A stretch of 64,000 nt of DNA from Tetracentron sinense (GCA_015143295.1 CM026568.1:35844441-35908440), one strand, 5' to 3'. Numbered from the stretch's first letter, positions 18,720-30,839 are shown. Numbers and translations are program-made. The notes: generated from the sequence alone by a model not told the origin.

Positions 18720-20636
18720 CTTCAACCGATCTTCAAAGACGATGATGATCGATTTGTTCCTCTCTGCGACCTTTCTCTACAGAGCAAGCTTTGCTATTGG
18801 AGACCTGTAAGAGAATGAGAAATCCATGAGAGAAAAGAGAGAGCGAGACAGAGGGAGGAAACCCTAATTCGAAACTAAGAGAAGAGAAAAGCAGCTACAT
18901 TTACTCACACTGCTTTCTTGCTTCCCTTCGGAGAGAGAGATATTCTTGTTAGAAGGCAGTGTGGGTCGATCCTAATTCCTAACCTGAATGGGAAGACAAA
19001 TAGACAATCGATTGTTGTCCCTACTCCCTCTACCCATTCTCAGTATCTCTATTTTGAACGGCTGGTAATTCGTCAATTGGTCAGCTAAATGGACGGTTCA
19101 AACGGGTAGGGTTCTTTGATCGTGATGAACGTTAGTTCCATGGAGTATTTTCTGTATTTTCTTTGACTTGTAAATTTTACTGTTGAACATAGATACATAT
19201 GGAGATTTCAATTAGTGGGCCTACCTGGATGGACCTTTTCTCGATTTTACTATAAACCAATGGCTTAAAGGCCTACCCATCTGGCGAGTAATTCGGGCTT
19301 TAACAAATAGAAGAGGAACGCCACCAATTTATTTAGATGGGCCACTATCCGTGCCAGTGGGCCCCCAGAGACAGAAGAAAGTGAAGGGGAGGAGGACCTA
19401 ATCTTTTTATTGATGGTCCAACACAAGGTCACTGAATATTTTGTTTGGTTGCATCTCTACCAGAAACGTTTGTGTAGACTTGAAATAATTGATCGCCTAT
19501 CCGTTCAAAATGATAAGTAGCATACTCCCCGTTTAAGAGACCACAAGGCTCTTAAACAAATGTTGTGAGGCAGAAGTCTCGTTAATTTCCTCACTACTGT
19601 ACCCACCTAGTAATCCTTCACACAATCCAAACATTGTCAATCAACGATTGCTTACCATCACACAAAAGAAAATCCTAGCTTCGCCTCTGCTCACAAATAA
19701 TTTCTAACCGACTAAGAGATGTTGCCTGACAAACGAGCGATTTAGTAATGTAGGAATACAAAATTGTAAAACGTGCAATGTTTTGGTCCCTTTTTTTCTG
19801 CCCTTTACTAAATCATTATTCAGCTTTAAAGGAAATGCCTTCAATTTGGAGAAGGTATCTATGCAATACGGAAAACAACATTTGCATATAAGTTGGGCAG
19901 TAATTGGTTTGCCTTGTTTTTAAAAAATTTAATCGTTTACGCTCGTGAAAAATAATGGATTTCTTAGTGCTACCATACTAGTTCCTGTTGCCACTCCCAG
20001 ATTGGGGAAACATATTGGCTAAGTTAGACCAGTGTGGAGGACTCCAACAAGTCCGACTGAAGAAGCAGCTCAAACCTTGCTACAGCTAATCATGGGCTGA
20101 AAGTTGTCCTCCAGTCCGTTATCACTTTGATAGGGCCTAAATTGTGTCATTGTCCAAGTCTATACCTAGGTTTGGTCATAAAATTGAATTATGCAGGGCA
20201 TATCGTAACTAGCCCGGCCCAAAATCTATTGGATCAGACGGCAAACTCATCAAACCTGAATTACCCCCACAGGCCACAAGCAACCCTGTTTGCCTGAGAA
20301 CAAATCCTATGTAGGACCTCTACTATTTTCTATAAGCAGGCCCATATTAATCAAGAAAAAGTAAACAGAGACTTCAGTCCCTAAATGTGAGTTGTCTCTC
20401 AATTCTCCTAAAATCTTAGTTAAAGCTAATGCTTATCTAATTAGGAGTTTATAATTAATTAAAGATGAACGTTGCCTTTTGCCTTTTGTCTATGTGTAAA
20501 TCAAATAATTTTTAGAACATCAATTGACAAAGAAATTATAAGAAAATCAAGATGATTTACAAAAGATTTACGTAAAAAAAAAAAATCAAAGAAATGAAAA
20601 ATCACCGGAAACTATAGCTGGCTTGTCATCCCTCAT
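18720..20636. other. UBC27 5' region and featureless intergenic DNA
   Basis: About 18720-18990 should be the UBC27 leader and promoter side; it is rich in GAGAGA on the plus strand. The rest, to 20636, shows no exon, no element with convincing ends and no RNA gene. Confidence 0.5.
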
Positions 20637-20776
20637 TTCTCTCATCTCAGTTTCTTTTAATGTACACAAATCGGCTGCACGTGCGATGTGATACACATGA
20701 GAGAATTTCTCTCATCTCAGTTTCTTTTAATATACACAAATCGGCTACACGTGCGATGTGATACACATGAGAGAGG
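20637..20776. repeat. 70-bp tandem duplication
   Basis: Two nearly identical 70-bp units, starting at about 20639 and 20709, each contain CTCTCATCTCAGTTTC and CACGTGCGATGTGATACACA. It sits at one end of the Helitron-like sequence, so the 3' end of that element was probably duplicated. Confidence 0.85.
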
Positions 20777-21104
20777 GAAGGGGGAGAGAGAATGAAAAGA
20801 GAAACCCTAGTGAAACTCACATGATGCACATGTTATAGGGAAGACGTGGGAGATAAAAAAAAAAATAGAAACGGTGAGTTGTGCGACTGTTGAAAATACA
20901 TAGAGAGTGAGAGTGTGACAGAAAAAATAGAAGTAGATTAGCTTTATTTAAGATGATTGAAATTAATATATTTGAAATAACTTTAATCCCCTTAAATATC
21001 TATTCACTAAATAGTAATAGAATAATGTAATATTTAATATTTTTATCATAATATAAAAATCAATCAACGTCACCTTACCCCTCCACTCATTATATTAGCA
21101 GGGA
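20640..21104 (-). mobile_element. Helitron-like relative (degenerate, minus orientation)
   Basis: Read on the minus strand it shares internal blocks with the 878-1253 element: CTATTACTATTTAGTG, ATATTTAAGG, TCACTCTCTATGT, GCACAACTCACC and a CACATCGCACGTG hairpin region. The 5' end (near 21104) and the CTRR end are not clear. Confidence 0.4.
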
Positions 21105-21792
21105 AAATATATTAAGTGCAATTTTATTATATATGAATAATAGCTAACATAAACTTATAACTATTATTTAAAAAATACTTAGCCACCTACCACTGATTAA
21201 AAAGAAGAGTAGCGCTAGCACCGTACGCACTAAGTCAAATTTTTCCTAAAGACGTAGAGTGTGCGCAACACGTGGTGTTACTACCCTAGAACATGGAGAT
21301 ATATAATTTGCCACCACCTTGCATCATTGAAAGATTGCGACTGGTCTAGCATTTCTTTAATTAAAAAAAAACTCCTTTTGCTGCTTATCTTTGGGTTATG
21401 TTGTCAGTCAGAACTCCCAAGGCCCTAGTAAAGAAAGAGGATTGATGTCAGATAGAAAAAATCCTAAAATATTATGACGAAAGAGAACAAAATTTGTTTC
21501 TATTGGCTTGGTCCTATCTTTGAAGATAGAGCTCTAGCTAGCCAGTTCAAGCCCTCCGATGGCTTGAACCATAACCCTTAAAAGGGAGGGCTGGACTTGA
21601 ACAGAAACCGGCCTGTCCCATTGACAGCCTTGATACAAAGCATCAAAATGAAGCAGATTGACCCCAACCCAAGGCACTTTCAAGGATCTATTCCACTTTT
21701 ACGTCAAAAAGAATAAGAAAGCAAATACCTAGGCTCGTTATCAATCTTGACCCGGAAGTGCAGATGACCCTATTGCTTATTTTGGGCATAAA

Positions 21793-21815
21793 GGGTGGGT
21801 GGGTGGGTGGGTGGG
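21793..21815. repeat. (GGGT)n simple repeat
   Basis: About six GGGT units. Guanine runs in this spacing could form a G-quadruplex on the plus strand. Confidence 0.85.
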
Positions 21816-21873
21816 AGAGGAGAGAAGGTATAAATGAAAGAATAGCAGTTCGTACAATAATGTAACAGTTTTT

Positions 21874-22050
21874 GGAAAGTGATTTTAAACTCACGATAGT
21901 AGAGCTGGACGGCTGGATTGAAATCCAATGGCTCCATGTCCTCGCCTGCTTTAAATGATGGCCCATATAATCCTTTACAACCTTAGATTGAAAATCCAAA
22001 GGTCCAGCCCTCCATAGTAGGTACCATCAAGAGTTTAAAATCACTTCCCT
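21874..22050. mobile_element. MITE with GGAAAGTGATT ends
   Basis: Inverted ends GGAAAGTGATTTTAAACTC and GAGTTTAAAATCACTTCCCT, flanked by AGTTTTT on both sides. The 51047-51237 element has the same ends and length class. Confidence 0.68.
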
Positions 22051-22690
22051 AGTTTTTTTATGTAACTTTTTTTCTTTACCGGACAATGAGAAGGTAACAA
22101 GATTTGCTAGTACTGTTTGGTAGACATAATTTGCCACTTGATTCAACTTCGACTTGTGATGGACCCTTATTGTTTGTCACTATTGATCAATTGATTCCAC
22201 AATGCTTTCTTTCGAGTCTTCAGACTATTGGCAGACCACCATTGATGCATTATATAAAGCAAGATATGCATGAAATCTTTTCGCGAGTTAGGAAAATAAC
22301 TTTAATCATCTGGATTACCATATTAATGATTGATATGGGGTGAAAGATTGCTAATTGGATGGTAATCACTTATATATTTAGTTGATAAGAAAATAGGTGA
22401 AAACATAGAAAAAAAAAGGAAAATTTTGAATTTCTAATATAATTTATAATCGATTTTTTTTTTCCTTTTCTTTCTTTTAACTTATTTTCTCAGCAACCAA
22501 ACATAAAGTTAACAATCCACCAGGCATGGCCCGGGTGCACCTAATATGTTTTTTATTGGGATGAAAGTTAAAACCGACATTCAACTTGAATGTGTTTGTT
22601 CAAATTAGTAGGATGGAAAGGCAAGGCAAGACCTTATTAGGGAATTAGTGTTATTAATGTAATAATGTAATAATGTAATAAAGTGAAGCG

Positions 22691-22851
22691 TAGGTGCCAA
22701 CTAGTATAGTTGGTAAAGTCTCTTGGCATCGCAGCATAGACCTGTGATCGATTCTCACCTACATCAAGGTTGGGGGGTTAATGGGAGAGGGAGGGCTACC
22801 CTTCATTGTGTAGCCCATAGGTCCATGTGGCCTCCAATGAACCAAAAATAA
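22691..22851 (+). mobile_element. tRNA-derived SINE with target duplication
   Basis: Head TAGGTGCCAACTAGTATAG and TTGGTAAAGTC (A-box-like), then GTGATCGATTCTCACC (B-box-like). A short A-rich end follows. Flanking direct repeats AAGTGAAGCG (22681-22690) and AAGTGAAGTG (from about 22852). Same family as 53041-53169. Confidence 0.7.
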
Positions 22852-23287
22852 AAGTGAAGTGATACACTCATTCCCAGTGTATTTCTATCACCGTCTTAGA
22901 TTGTTATCTTATACCAATTAAAATGAATTAGTTTGATTTCATAAGGATTATATTTGATAAAGTTTTATCTTGGGGTGATGTAATATCTATAAACACTCCA
23001 TGATGGGGTCATTGTAAATCATTCAAGAATTATCAATAAATCGGTTTGTTAACACACCTATGATACCCACTACAATTTTCATGGCTTAGGGTTAATATTT
23101 TTACCATCTAAGCTACCCATTTGTAGTCGGGTTGCCTATCCCACCTGATCAATAATGATAATACACCAACTTATTTGAGGGATAACGACTAAAAAAGTGT
23201 TTACTGATATCTAAATAGAGAAAATAAATGTCAACTCATTGAGGCTACTTTTATAGTTAAGGAGAGAAATAGGGTGCAATTTTGTGA

Positions 23288-23372
23288 CACATTTTAACTC
23301 CATAATTATAAATTTGCCACCGGCATAGTGTAAAAAGGGAGCTCCGCTTCAACACCAGAAAGCCAAGCTCCG
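23288..23372. repeat. GGAGCTC family, single arm
   Basis: ATAATTATAAATTTGCCACC then AAAAAGGGAGCTCCGCTTCA, ending GCCAAGCTCCGGATT. It matches the right arm of the 34257, 48106 and 55013 elements. Confidence 0.5.
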
Positions 23373-23641
23373 GATTGTATTTAAACTGTAACTCATTATT
23401 CATTCAAAATGGCTTCAAACTTATTTCAAAACTTCTTAAATAACGAAATACAATACCATGTCTTTATCATTAGTTACAAAAATGAATTTTGGCAAATTAA
23501 TCCTTAAGATCTTGATCAAGTAACAAATCAACAACATATCACATAGAGACATTAAGAAATTAAAGAGGCCTTATATTTTCAAAACAAATAATAAAAACTA
23601 AATACTAAATCAAACCAAAAATATATTCATTGTGTAGGAAT

Positions 23642-24208
23642 CATGGCTTAAAAAAAAGCCGAAACCGTTACGTAACATGCTGTTACGTAATAGTTTTGGT
23701 GGCCTCCGATACCCGAAATCGTATATTTACTAGTTTATACCGAAATAAAATCGTAAAAGCCGAAATCGTTACGTAACAGGCGTTAATGGTAACGTTCGTA
23801 GGACTGAGTTCCGAAAATCCTTAAACTCATTTTAAAATATCATCTTTGCTTCTTCTCTTCTCTACATATTTTTAGTACCTCTTTTTTTTTCTTAAAATCC
23901 TTTTGTTTTTTGTTTATTAACAACTTGATTTTAGGTTTGATTCATAGATTTGAAAGAATCCAATGCAGGTTCTTTATTTCAGGTATGTTTCAACCCTTGA
24001 CCGATCTAATTTTCTTATTTCTAAATTTTTGAGCTTCATATTGGCTTTAGAAGTATCTTGTTACTCATTTATTATATGTTTTTTTTTTCTATTCATTGAA
24101 AATTTTTGGATTTTTTTAAGTAAAAAAAAATAAGTAAAGGTCGAAACCGTTACGTAACGGTTTCGGTCGTGTCCGTTACTGTGTCCGTAACCGTTTTTTA
24201 AAACTATG
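23642..24208. mobile_element. CGTTACGTAACG-palindrome element (hAT-like ends)
   Basis: Starts CATGGCTTAAAAAAAAGCC and ends GGTTTTTTAAAACTATG (inverted, imperfect). Flanks GTAGGAAT and GTAGGAAC form a 7-of-8 target duplication (23634-23641 and 24209-24216). Sub-terminal blocks repeat the palindrome-containing motif CCGTTACGTAAC (23665-23695, 23760-23780, 24140-24175). No transposase is present. Confidence 0.65.
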
Positions 24209-24216
24209 GTAGGAAC

Positions 24217-24416
24217 CAACGAGGGGTTGGGCTAATGGCCAAGACCATGCCTCAAGAAGGCAAAGGTCCTGAGTTTGAGTCTCTTCCCCTTGTTGGCCAC
24301 CTTTCGGAATTTATCCCTATTTTTTTGGTTGTGTAATATAAGAGGATATGCATGGCCGAGGGGCTTAGTCAAGTGCTCTAAAAGGCCTGGATACCCTCGT
24401 TCCTTAAAAAAAAAAG
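24217..24416 (+). mobile_element. SINE-like element
   Basis: Head GTTGGGCTAATGGCCAAGAC (A-box-like), GTCCTGAGTTTGAGTCTC (B-box-like), ending in a 10-bp A run near 24415. It begins right after the 23642 element; target duplications are unclear. Confidence 0.5.
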
Positions 24417-24600
24417 GTACTGTTTTAATGTCCAATGCCCTTCTCTACTCTTTCATAAATAAGTCTGGTTTGATCCCATCTCCAAGTTGCTTATGACTAA
24501 GGTTTATTTATTTATAGCTTTGATAATTTAAGCTTGTTTAAGGATGAAGATCTTAATTGCTAAGTTGGCAAATTTCAATTTGTTTAATACTTAAATTTGG

Positions 24601-24763
24601 ACTCCGAGACGCCCACCTCTTGTGCCAATGGTGAGGTGTGGCCTATCTGTTGAGGGAGGTTTGAGGTCCCCCAGGTGATGAGTCCATAAGAGCTCCAATC
24701 CCCAAAATAACCACTAACCCCTATTAACGTAGGTAAATGATATCCGAAACAAAGAAAAAAAAA
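24601..24763 (+). mobile_element. SINE-like element, second family
   Basis: Contains CCTCTTGTGCCAATGGTGAG and GTGTGGCCTA (A-box region), AGGTTTGAGGTCCCCC (B-box-like), and ACGTAGGTAAATGATATC before a poly-A tail (24752-24762). The 34449-34618 copy, on the opposite strand, shares both ends. Confidence 0.58.
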
Positions 24764-24765
24764 TT

Positions 24766-25084
24766 TGGACTCAGAGCCTTAGGTGGCCTCGAATTCTCTC
24801 TGGCGCCAGAAAGAGTGGTCTTGAGCTACCACAATATATGCGACATGTGGCTGGAGAAGTCATTTCATTGTCCCATGATTTTGACTTCTCCACACATTAT
24901 ACGACATGTGTCGATAAAATGGTGAGAAAAGGGGAGAGAGATATCAAGTGGGAGAAGTCAAAATCATAAGGAGAAAATGAAATGAATTTTCCCATTTTTC
25001 AGGCCACATGTGGCATAATGTGTGGTAGCCCGAGACCACCTTTCTGACTTCACCAGAGACAATCCTGAGCCACAAAGGCCCTTT
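24766..25084. repeat. long inverted repeat (foldback element)
   Basis: The left arm (about 24768-24850: CAGAGCCTTAGGTGGCC, GTGGTCTTGAGCTACCACA, CGACATGTGGC) is the imperfect reverse complement of the right arm (about 25005-25083: GCCACATGTGGC, TGTGGTAGCCCGAGACCAC, CTGAGCCACAAAGG). A second inverted pair lies inside (GATTTTGACTTCTCC / GGAGAAGTCAAAATC). A transcript would fold into a hairpin of roughly 80-150 bp. Confidence 0.65.
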
Positions 25085-25101
25085 CACTGAACTCAATACT
25101 C

Positions 25102-25256
25102 ATTGTTGATATCGTACAAAGAACCAATGGTGTGCTGCCACAACACCATTTACCGGTGTTTTTAAAATAAAAATTGATGCAAATGTGTAGGCCCACTCAC
25201 AAATAATGAGATGGCAGCACGCCATTGGTCTTGTAAGAGATTCTTACAACAAGGAT
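25102..25256. mobile_element. MITE with long inverted ends
   Basis: ACCAATGGTGTGCTGCCA at 25124-25141 pairs with TGGCAGCACGCCATTGGT at about 25211-25228. The pairing extends outwards through TTGTTGATATCGTACAAAG and CTTGTAAGAGATTCTTACAA. Confidence 0.55.
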
Positions 25257-25490
25257 TGCAGCTAAGTCTAAGTTCGTCCTCACCCACTTACTCTCTAGTC
25301 TCTTCCACCTATTAGCTTTCTTAGGTGGGAACCAATTAAATGCCGACTCTTCACTGATTATCTCCCCCATAGAAAAAAGGGAGGGTTGAGAAATTTCATG
25401 CTTTTGAGTTTGAATACAACTTGGCCTATCATCAAACAAAGCTGCTGAGCATGTACCCCATCAGGCCCATCACCTGCCGCCCCGTTTCAC

Positions 25491-25516
25491 AGAGAGAGAG
25501 AGAGAGAGAGAGAGAG
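25491..25516. repeat. (AG)13 microsatellite
   Basis: Uninterrupted AG dinucleotide run. Confidence 0.95.
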
Positions 25517-25519
25517 ATA

Positions 25520-26471
25520 TGAGTACATGTGGCGTGTTGTGAGAATGAGTCATGACCACATATGCGTAATCTAGAATGGATTGACTCTACGCGAGTTATA
25601 TAGGCCTTCTTCGTGGGGTTAGGCTGGTTAGCCGACCTCTTTGGATGTTCTCTCATGTGACCCATAATGTCATCATGTGCCCAGCTTTATCATGCAACTT
25701 GCAACTCTTGCTCCCCAACACCTTATATCTGTCCCGATTATGGTTTTGTTAACTTTCTGATGAAATTTTGTAAATTTTTGGCTGCATTTAGCAAATATAT
25801 CAAAAAAATTCCTTATGTTTATCAAAATTTTGTGCGACTTTAGGATTTTTCATATAAAATAATATTATTTTGTTACATGATTACAAATTTAATTATTTAT
25901 TCATTATTATAACAAGATATTTATTGATACTTAAGACCTTTAAACATGTCTACTAACTTATTTAAACTAAAAAAATTTAACTATTTAATAATTATAATTA
26001 CTTATTTTTATTAATATATATTTTTTATTTTAATATAAAAAGTATGTTTATAATAAGACACTTAATAAGTTAGGATATTTAAGACTTTTAAATTATTCTA
26101 TTAAGTTACTAACCTATCTAATTAGTTAAGTGATTTGCATGTAATAATTTTATGTAAAATAATTAAATATATTTAAGAAAATTAAGGAAAAAGTTGATTT
26201 ATTTCTTCTGATAATTTATAAATTTGAGGAAACATTTCATTCAAATAAAAAATTTAAAATTTTCAAATTCTCTAAATTCACTTAATATTTTTAAAACTTC
26301 CATTTTGGTTGGGGTTCAAAATTGACAACTTTTTTTTTACGATTTCCAACCTCAGCTCCTCATCCACGCATGAGATATTCATATTGCATGAGTACATCAT
26401 GCAAGACACCTTATCATTAGACTGTCGTCATCGTTGTCATCGTTATTATTGTTATTAGTTTAACTAAAAAA
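25520..26471. other. AT-rich intergenic stretch, nothing recognised
   Basis: Very AT-rich from about 25790, with no credible exon or element ends. Short open frames are uninformative. Confidence 0.6.
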
Positions 26472-26652
26472 GAGCTCTGGTTTGAGAGATAATCAGAATT
26501 AGTCCAAACATTACATATTAGAGGGGTCATTTGAAAATCATAATATAATGGAAGCTAGGTTATTTATGTATATTTTTACATAATATTCAAAATACTGTTG
26601 TCAAAGGGCATGGAGAGCTCCGATTATCTCTTGAAGTAGAGCTCATGTTTAT
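26472..26652. repeat. inverted repeat with GAGCTC ends
   Basis: GAGCTCTGGTTTGAGAGATA near 26473 pairs with TATCTCTTGAAGTAGAGCTC near 26625-26645, around an AT-rich core. MITE-like; no target duplication identified. Confidence 0.45.
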
Positions 26653-27085
26653 AGTTAAATTGTATTATTAAATCATGACATCTTCTTTATTTATTTATTA
26701 TTTGTTATTATCAGAGTTCATTAGAACCCATTTGTGGCACGCACACATATATAGGTAACATATACACGCAACACATGGCACTTGTTTGAACCTACAAAAA
26801 AAAATCAAAGCATGAGTCCCAATTCTCTAATACGTGACAAAAGAATCAGTTCAATTGAAATGTCTAAAACAGCTGATCGCATGACAGAAATTATAACATA
26901 AATTATGTTACATTAATTTAGATGTTAATACTAACTAATCAAAAATTGTGACTGACATTTTCATCGTATTATAATTTATTTTACTTAAAATAATATCAGG
27001 TGTTGCTCAATCGCACTACATATGATATCATATGAAAGAATTCCTTATGCATCATGTATATATTACCTATTTACATATTGCTACC

Positions 27086-27345
27086 AAGGGCGGAGCCACT
27101 TGGGGGCAGGGGGGGGCTGAAGCCCCCTCTCGAAATTAAAAAAAAAGTAGTTAGTATTATATGCTTGGGAGAGGGGCGGAGCTGGGACGGAGGCTATCCC
27201 TTAAACTCTTGAGAAAAAACATATTCTATACAAAATGGACACAAATAGACATCATAGCCCATGAACTTGGCCCTTTAAAATTGGGGGCTGTGCCCCAAAC
27301 CCCACTGTTAGCCCCTCCAAGAGAATCCTGGCTCCACCCTTAAAC
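27086..27345. mobile_element. GGGGCGGAGCC-ended element, second copy
   Basis: Ends AAGGGCGGAGCCA and TGGCTCCACCCTT, with interior CTGAAGCCCCCTC, GGGAGAGGGGCGGAGC, CCCACTGTTAGCCCCTCC and AGAGAATCCTGGCTCC, as in 17010-17395. The flanks do not show a clear duplication. Confidence 0.62.
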
Positions 27346-27651
27346 GTATTAAGGTGCGCATGTTGAGGAATGAGTACATATAGATTGTCTGAGGACCTGT
27401 TCTTTTGAGAAGCTTTTATTATATTATTCACCAAAAAGCTAGTCTAAACTTCATAAATTATATTAGAAGAAACAAGCGGCTGCTAAGCATCCTTATTTGA
27501 ACATCAAACAAACAGCTTGACCTAAATGAACTCTTTTATTTGACCAAAACTCATAAGCTTCTTTCTAATTGGCATAACCAAAATGAGCTTCTTTCTTTGA
27601 GAGAAAAATAAAAACGAGTTTGGTACTGGTTGGCACACCAGATACCTTTAC

Positions 27652-27796
27652 CCTATGTTTGGTTGTCAAGAAAATAATTGAAAATATGAAAAAGAAAAGA
27701 AAATTAGACAAAACATAATTAAAAATTGTATTAGAAATCTGAAATTTTCTTTTATTTTCCATATTTTCATCTATTTTCTCGGCAACCAAACATAGC
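27652..27796. mobile_element. MITE with TATGTTTGGTTG ends
   Basis: Left end TATGTTTGGTTGTCAAGAAA; right end TTTTCTCGGCAACCAAACAT (inverted). Related pieces at 54405-54535 and 58085-58218, and near 22380-22510. Confidence 0.55.
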
Positions 27797-27799
27797 ATT

Positions 27800-28904
27800 A
27801 ATGCTAATTGCTTTCTTACGCAAAAGTCTCAGCACAGTAATGCCTATGATCTGTTTTTCAAACGACAAAAGTCTCCTAAGTGTATTTGGGTTTTGATTTT
27901 TTCTTAATTTAATTTTATAATTGAAAGGGGATTAAAATATTTAATTTGTAAATAAACTTATTTAGATAAAATAAATTTAATTAATTTTATAAAATCATTA
28001 TATTTTAATTAGTACTATATTAAACAGTTCATACATTTTATAGTTTAATTAACTACTTTTTTTTTCATATAAATGTTTATGATCAAAATAATCAAAGCCA
28101 AATCACCGGGCATTTGGGTTTGATTATTTAAATTTAATCATTCAAAAGTGAATATAATATTTAATTTTTTAAAAATTATTTTGGATGATAAATGATTTAT
28201 AAAATTACTACTTTCTAAGAATTTAAAGATTATCTTATACGTCTATGATCAAAATAATCAAAACTAAATGCACCCAAATTGTGGTGATCCTAATTAATAA
28301 AAATACTCAAAAATATAATTATTTTTTAATTTACACATCTAACCTAAAAAAATAGATTTTTTCTTAGAATCATCGCAGCTTCCGTTTGGTAGCTGATTTA
28401 TTTGGTTAATAGGTCATAGTCGGAATTAAAACTTTAAAGGTGATTTATGGCATCTGGCCTTAGATTTAGAATGCGGCAAAATAGTCATCATTTCCAAGGC
28501 TCTGGAAAATAAAACTATGGTTAAGCACGGCAGACTTATCTGCTTGGGCCTTGGGGTAAGGCTTCTTTTGCCACATGCCGCCTTTGTTTTCCACCCATAA
28601 AATACGTCCCAGCTTGTTGCCATGTGTAACTATCATGAGCGGAAACGTAGCACTAATTAATGGATTAAATTATACCGAGGATACCTTCACAGAAGAGGAG
28701 TGAAGACTTTAAGTATTTCCTTTTCCAAACTCCCTGTCCGAGTCCTCCATCATACATGTCGTTGCTATCATTTAACTAGTAAAAAAAAAAAAAATTATAT
28801 ATACTAATTGGCTTCACGGAAAAGAAAGAGAAGGGGCAAAGTCTGAGAGATATGGGCATTTTAAAAAAAAAAATTAAATTATATTTTGAATACATAACCT
28901 TGAG
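27800..28904. other. AT-rich intergenic stretch, nothing recognised
   Basis: No exon, RNA gene or element ends seen. A less AT-rich patch at 28430-28640 has a 65-aa minus-strand open frame of no known family. Confidence 0.55.
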
Positions 28905-29195
28905 GGATTATTTGAGTAAAAAAATTATGAGAGACAGCATTTTGGGTATATAAATTCAAGAGATATTTTAGAAATAAAGAAAATGAAATATGGGCAAACT
29001 TGAGGAATATTTTAAGTTAAAAATTTTGTTAGAGATATTTTGGAAATAGAAATTTGACTTAGAGCATTTTGAAAACTAAAAAATATATAGGACATTTCGA
29101 CTATAGAAAAAAATTTGAGGATATTTTGGGTATAGAAACCTGACTTGATGACATTTTGAGAATAAACCTTTTTTAGAGACATTTTGGCGAAGAAA
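28905..29195. repeat. degenerate tandem array with period about 29 bp
   Basis: About ten diverged units, with ACATTTTGGGTATAGAAA-like cores recurring every 28-30 bp (for example ATATTTTGGAAATAGAAA, ACATTTCGACTATAGAAA, ATATTTTGGGTATAGAAA, ACATTTTGAGAATAAA). An old minisatellite; no conserved reading frame. Confidence 0.6.
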
Positions 29196-29390
29196 ATAAA
29201 TAATAAATGGACATGATCCAATCGGACGAGTTGAATCGGGAACCGGTTACCCGTTCAATTTGACGACTGGTCTGATGATGAAAATATTGATTTCTGATTA
29301 TGAAAATATTGCTTTATATATTAATAAAATAACATTAGGGACATTATGACAAAAAAAATAATATTTTTTTTAATAATAAAAGGACATGAC

Positions 29391-29482
29391 CATAATACTT
29401 AATCCTAAAAAACAAGGTTATATTATTGAATCTCAAGGTTAATGAATCTTAACCAAAACTAATAAAGATTAAAAGAGATGTG
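29391..29482. mobile_element. GTTAAC MITE family, partial copy
   Basis: Right-arm-like sequence ending TTAACCAAAACTAATAAAGA then TTAAAAGAGATGTGTTGAC. The left arm is degraded. Confidence 0.35.
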
Positions 29483-29642
29483 TTGACTTGTAAGTGCAAT
29501 TGAACTCGGAGGACGGTTAAATCCCAACCTTATTTTTTGGTAAATACAATCTCTATTGATTGTGATCCAAGAAAGATAAAAGATCAAATCACATCTAATT
29601 GTGACTGAACTCAGGGAGAGTTCAATCGCACTCACAGCTGAA

Positions 29643-29806
29643 CACGTGTTCATTTTAACCCTTTTGAACTGTGGTTAACACTTAGGTTAAAAATTCTTAA
29701 CTAGAATTAAATATTTTTTTTCAAAAAACTAAGGTTATAATATGGAACATAAGGGTTAGAGAAACTTAACCACCGTTAGTAAGGATTAAAGGGGACACAT
29801 GTTGAC
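29643..29806. mobile_element. GTTAAC MITE-like palindrome
   Basis: From ACACGTGTTCATTTTAACCC to GGATTAAAGGGGACACATGT, with inverted arms around a short A-rich centre. Same family as 6595-6815. Confidence 0.52.
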
Positions 29807-30169
29807 TTGTGGGTGTGATTGAACTCTCCTCAAGTTCAATCGCGATTTTTTTTTCTGGTGTGATTTGGTCTCTAACGTGACAGATTGATTTTGACTTGGG
29901 AAAATGGATGAAATGATAAAATCATCCTTGGGAAACTTTGCAGGCCTATACAAAATTTCATATACACATTTCTTTACATTCATTACCTTAAGGGTATTTT
30001 AGGTATACAAATTATTTCAATCAATGTTGTGGACACCCATGCCATCCTCTTTATAATAGTAAAGATAAAGATATATAAATTAGTAAAAAATATTGAAAAG
30101 TAGTGACACATGCCACTCCACTTGAGAGTTTTAAAGTCTAGGTCATTTCACATACAGAAATTGTGTTAA

Positions 30170-30680
30170 TCTTCTCTACTATTATAATGAGAGAAGTGAG
30201 GTTAAAAAGATGGTTATTTTTTTCTAATATTCCTAATGAGTCTCAATTTTATGATATCTTATAGTTAGTAAGGATGATTTTTTTTATATTATTCTTATTT
30301 TGCTCATAACTCCATATAGAAAAGTTAGATATTATGTTCTTATTTTACATGAGAAAAGTTAGTAAGGGTATTGACGTAACATAAACTACAACTAACAATA
30401 ATTCCTCAATATCTCCACGATTCCCTCAAATCCTTATCATTATCTTCTCTCATGCTTTCTACTTGGTCTCTCAACGAAGACACACACCCTTTCTACGTGG
30501 TAACTATTTTTCAAGAGAAAAAACAGAGACGTGTTATGTGGTGATTTCAACCCACTACTCTATCTTTTTAAGTTAAAATTTTAAAATATATTTTTTTAAA
30601 ATTCACTCACTAGAATCATTCTTCCTGGTCTTTCTCCCCTTCCCCTCTCTCTCACGTACATCGCATGTGCCGCCCACTAG
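30170..30680 (+). mobile_element. Helitron-like non-autonomous element
   Basis: After an A, begins TCTTCTCTACTATTATAATG. It ends with the hairpin-forming CACGTACATCGCATGTGC, then CCGCCCACTAG followed by T (CTRR end, A/T target). Same ends as 878-1253; the interior differs in length. Confidence 0.6.
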
Positions 30681-30839
30681 TATTTAATAATATGAGATGA
30701 GCTGCGTCAAGTTATTATTATTTTTTGGTAGAAAAGTTATCATGTAACACACAGGCCTTTTTTTTAAATTCAAATCATCATATGGTAGCAATCTTGTGGA
30801 GATTGATAGTAATAGTTTTGTAAAAAAAACCTTTTTTTT

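Noticed and set aside
20637..20776. CRISPR-like or regulatory repeat pair
   Set aside because: Only two adjacent 70-bp copies, no spacers, in a plant nuclear context; a simple tandem duplication.
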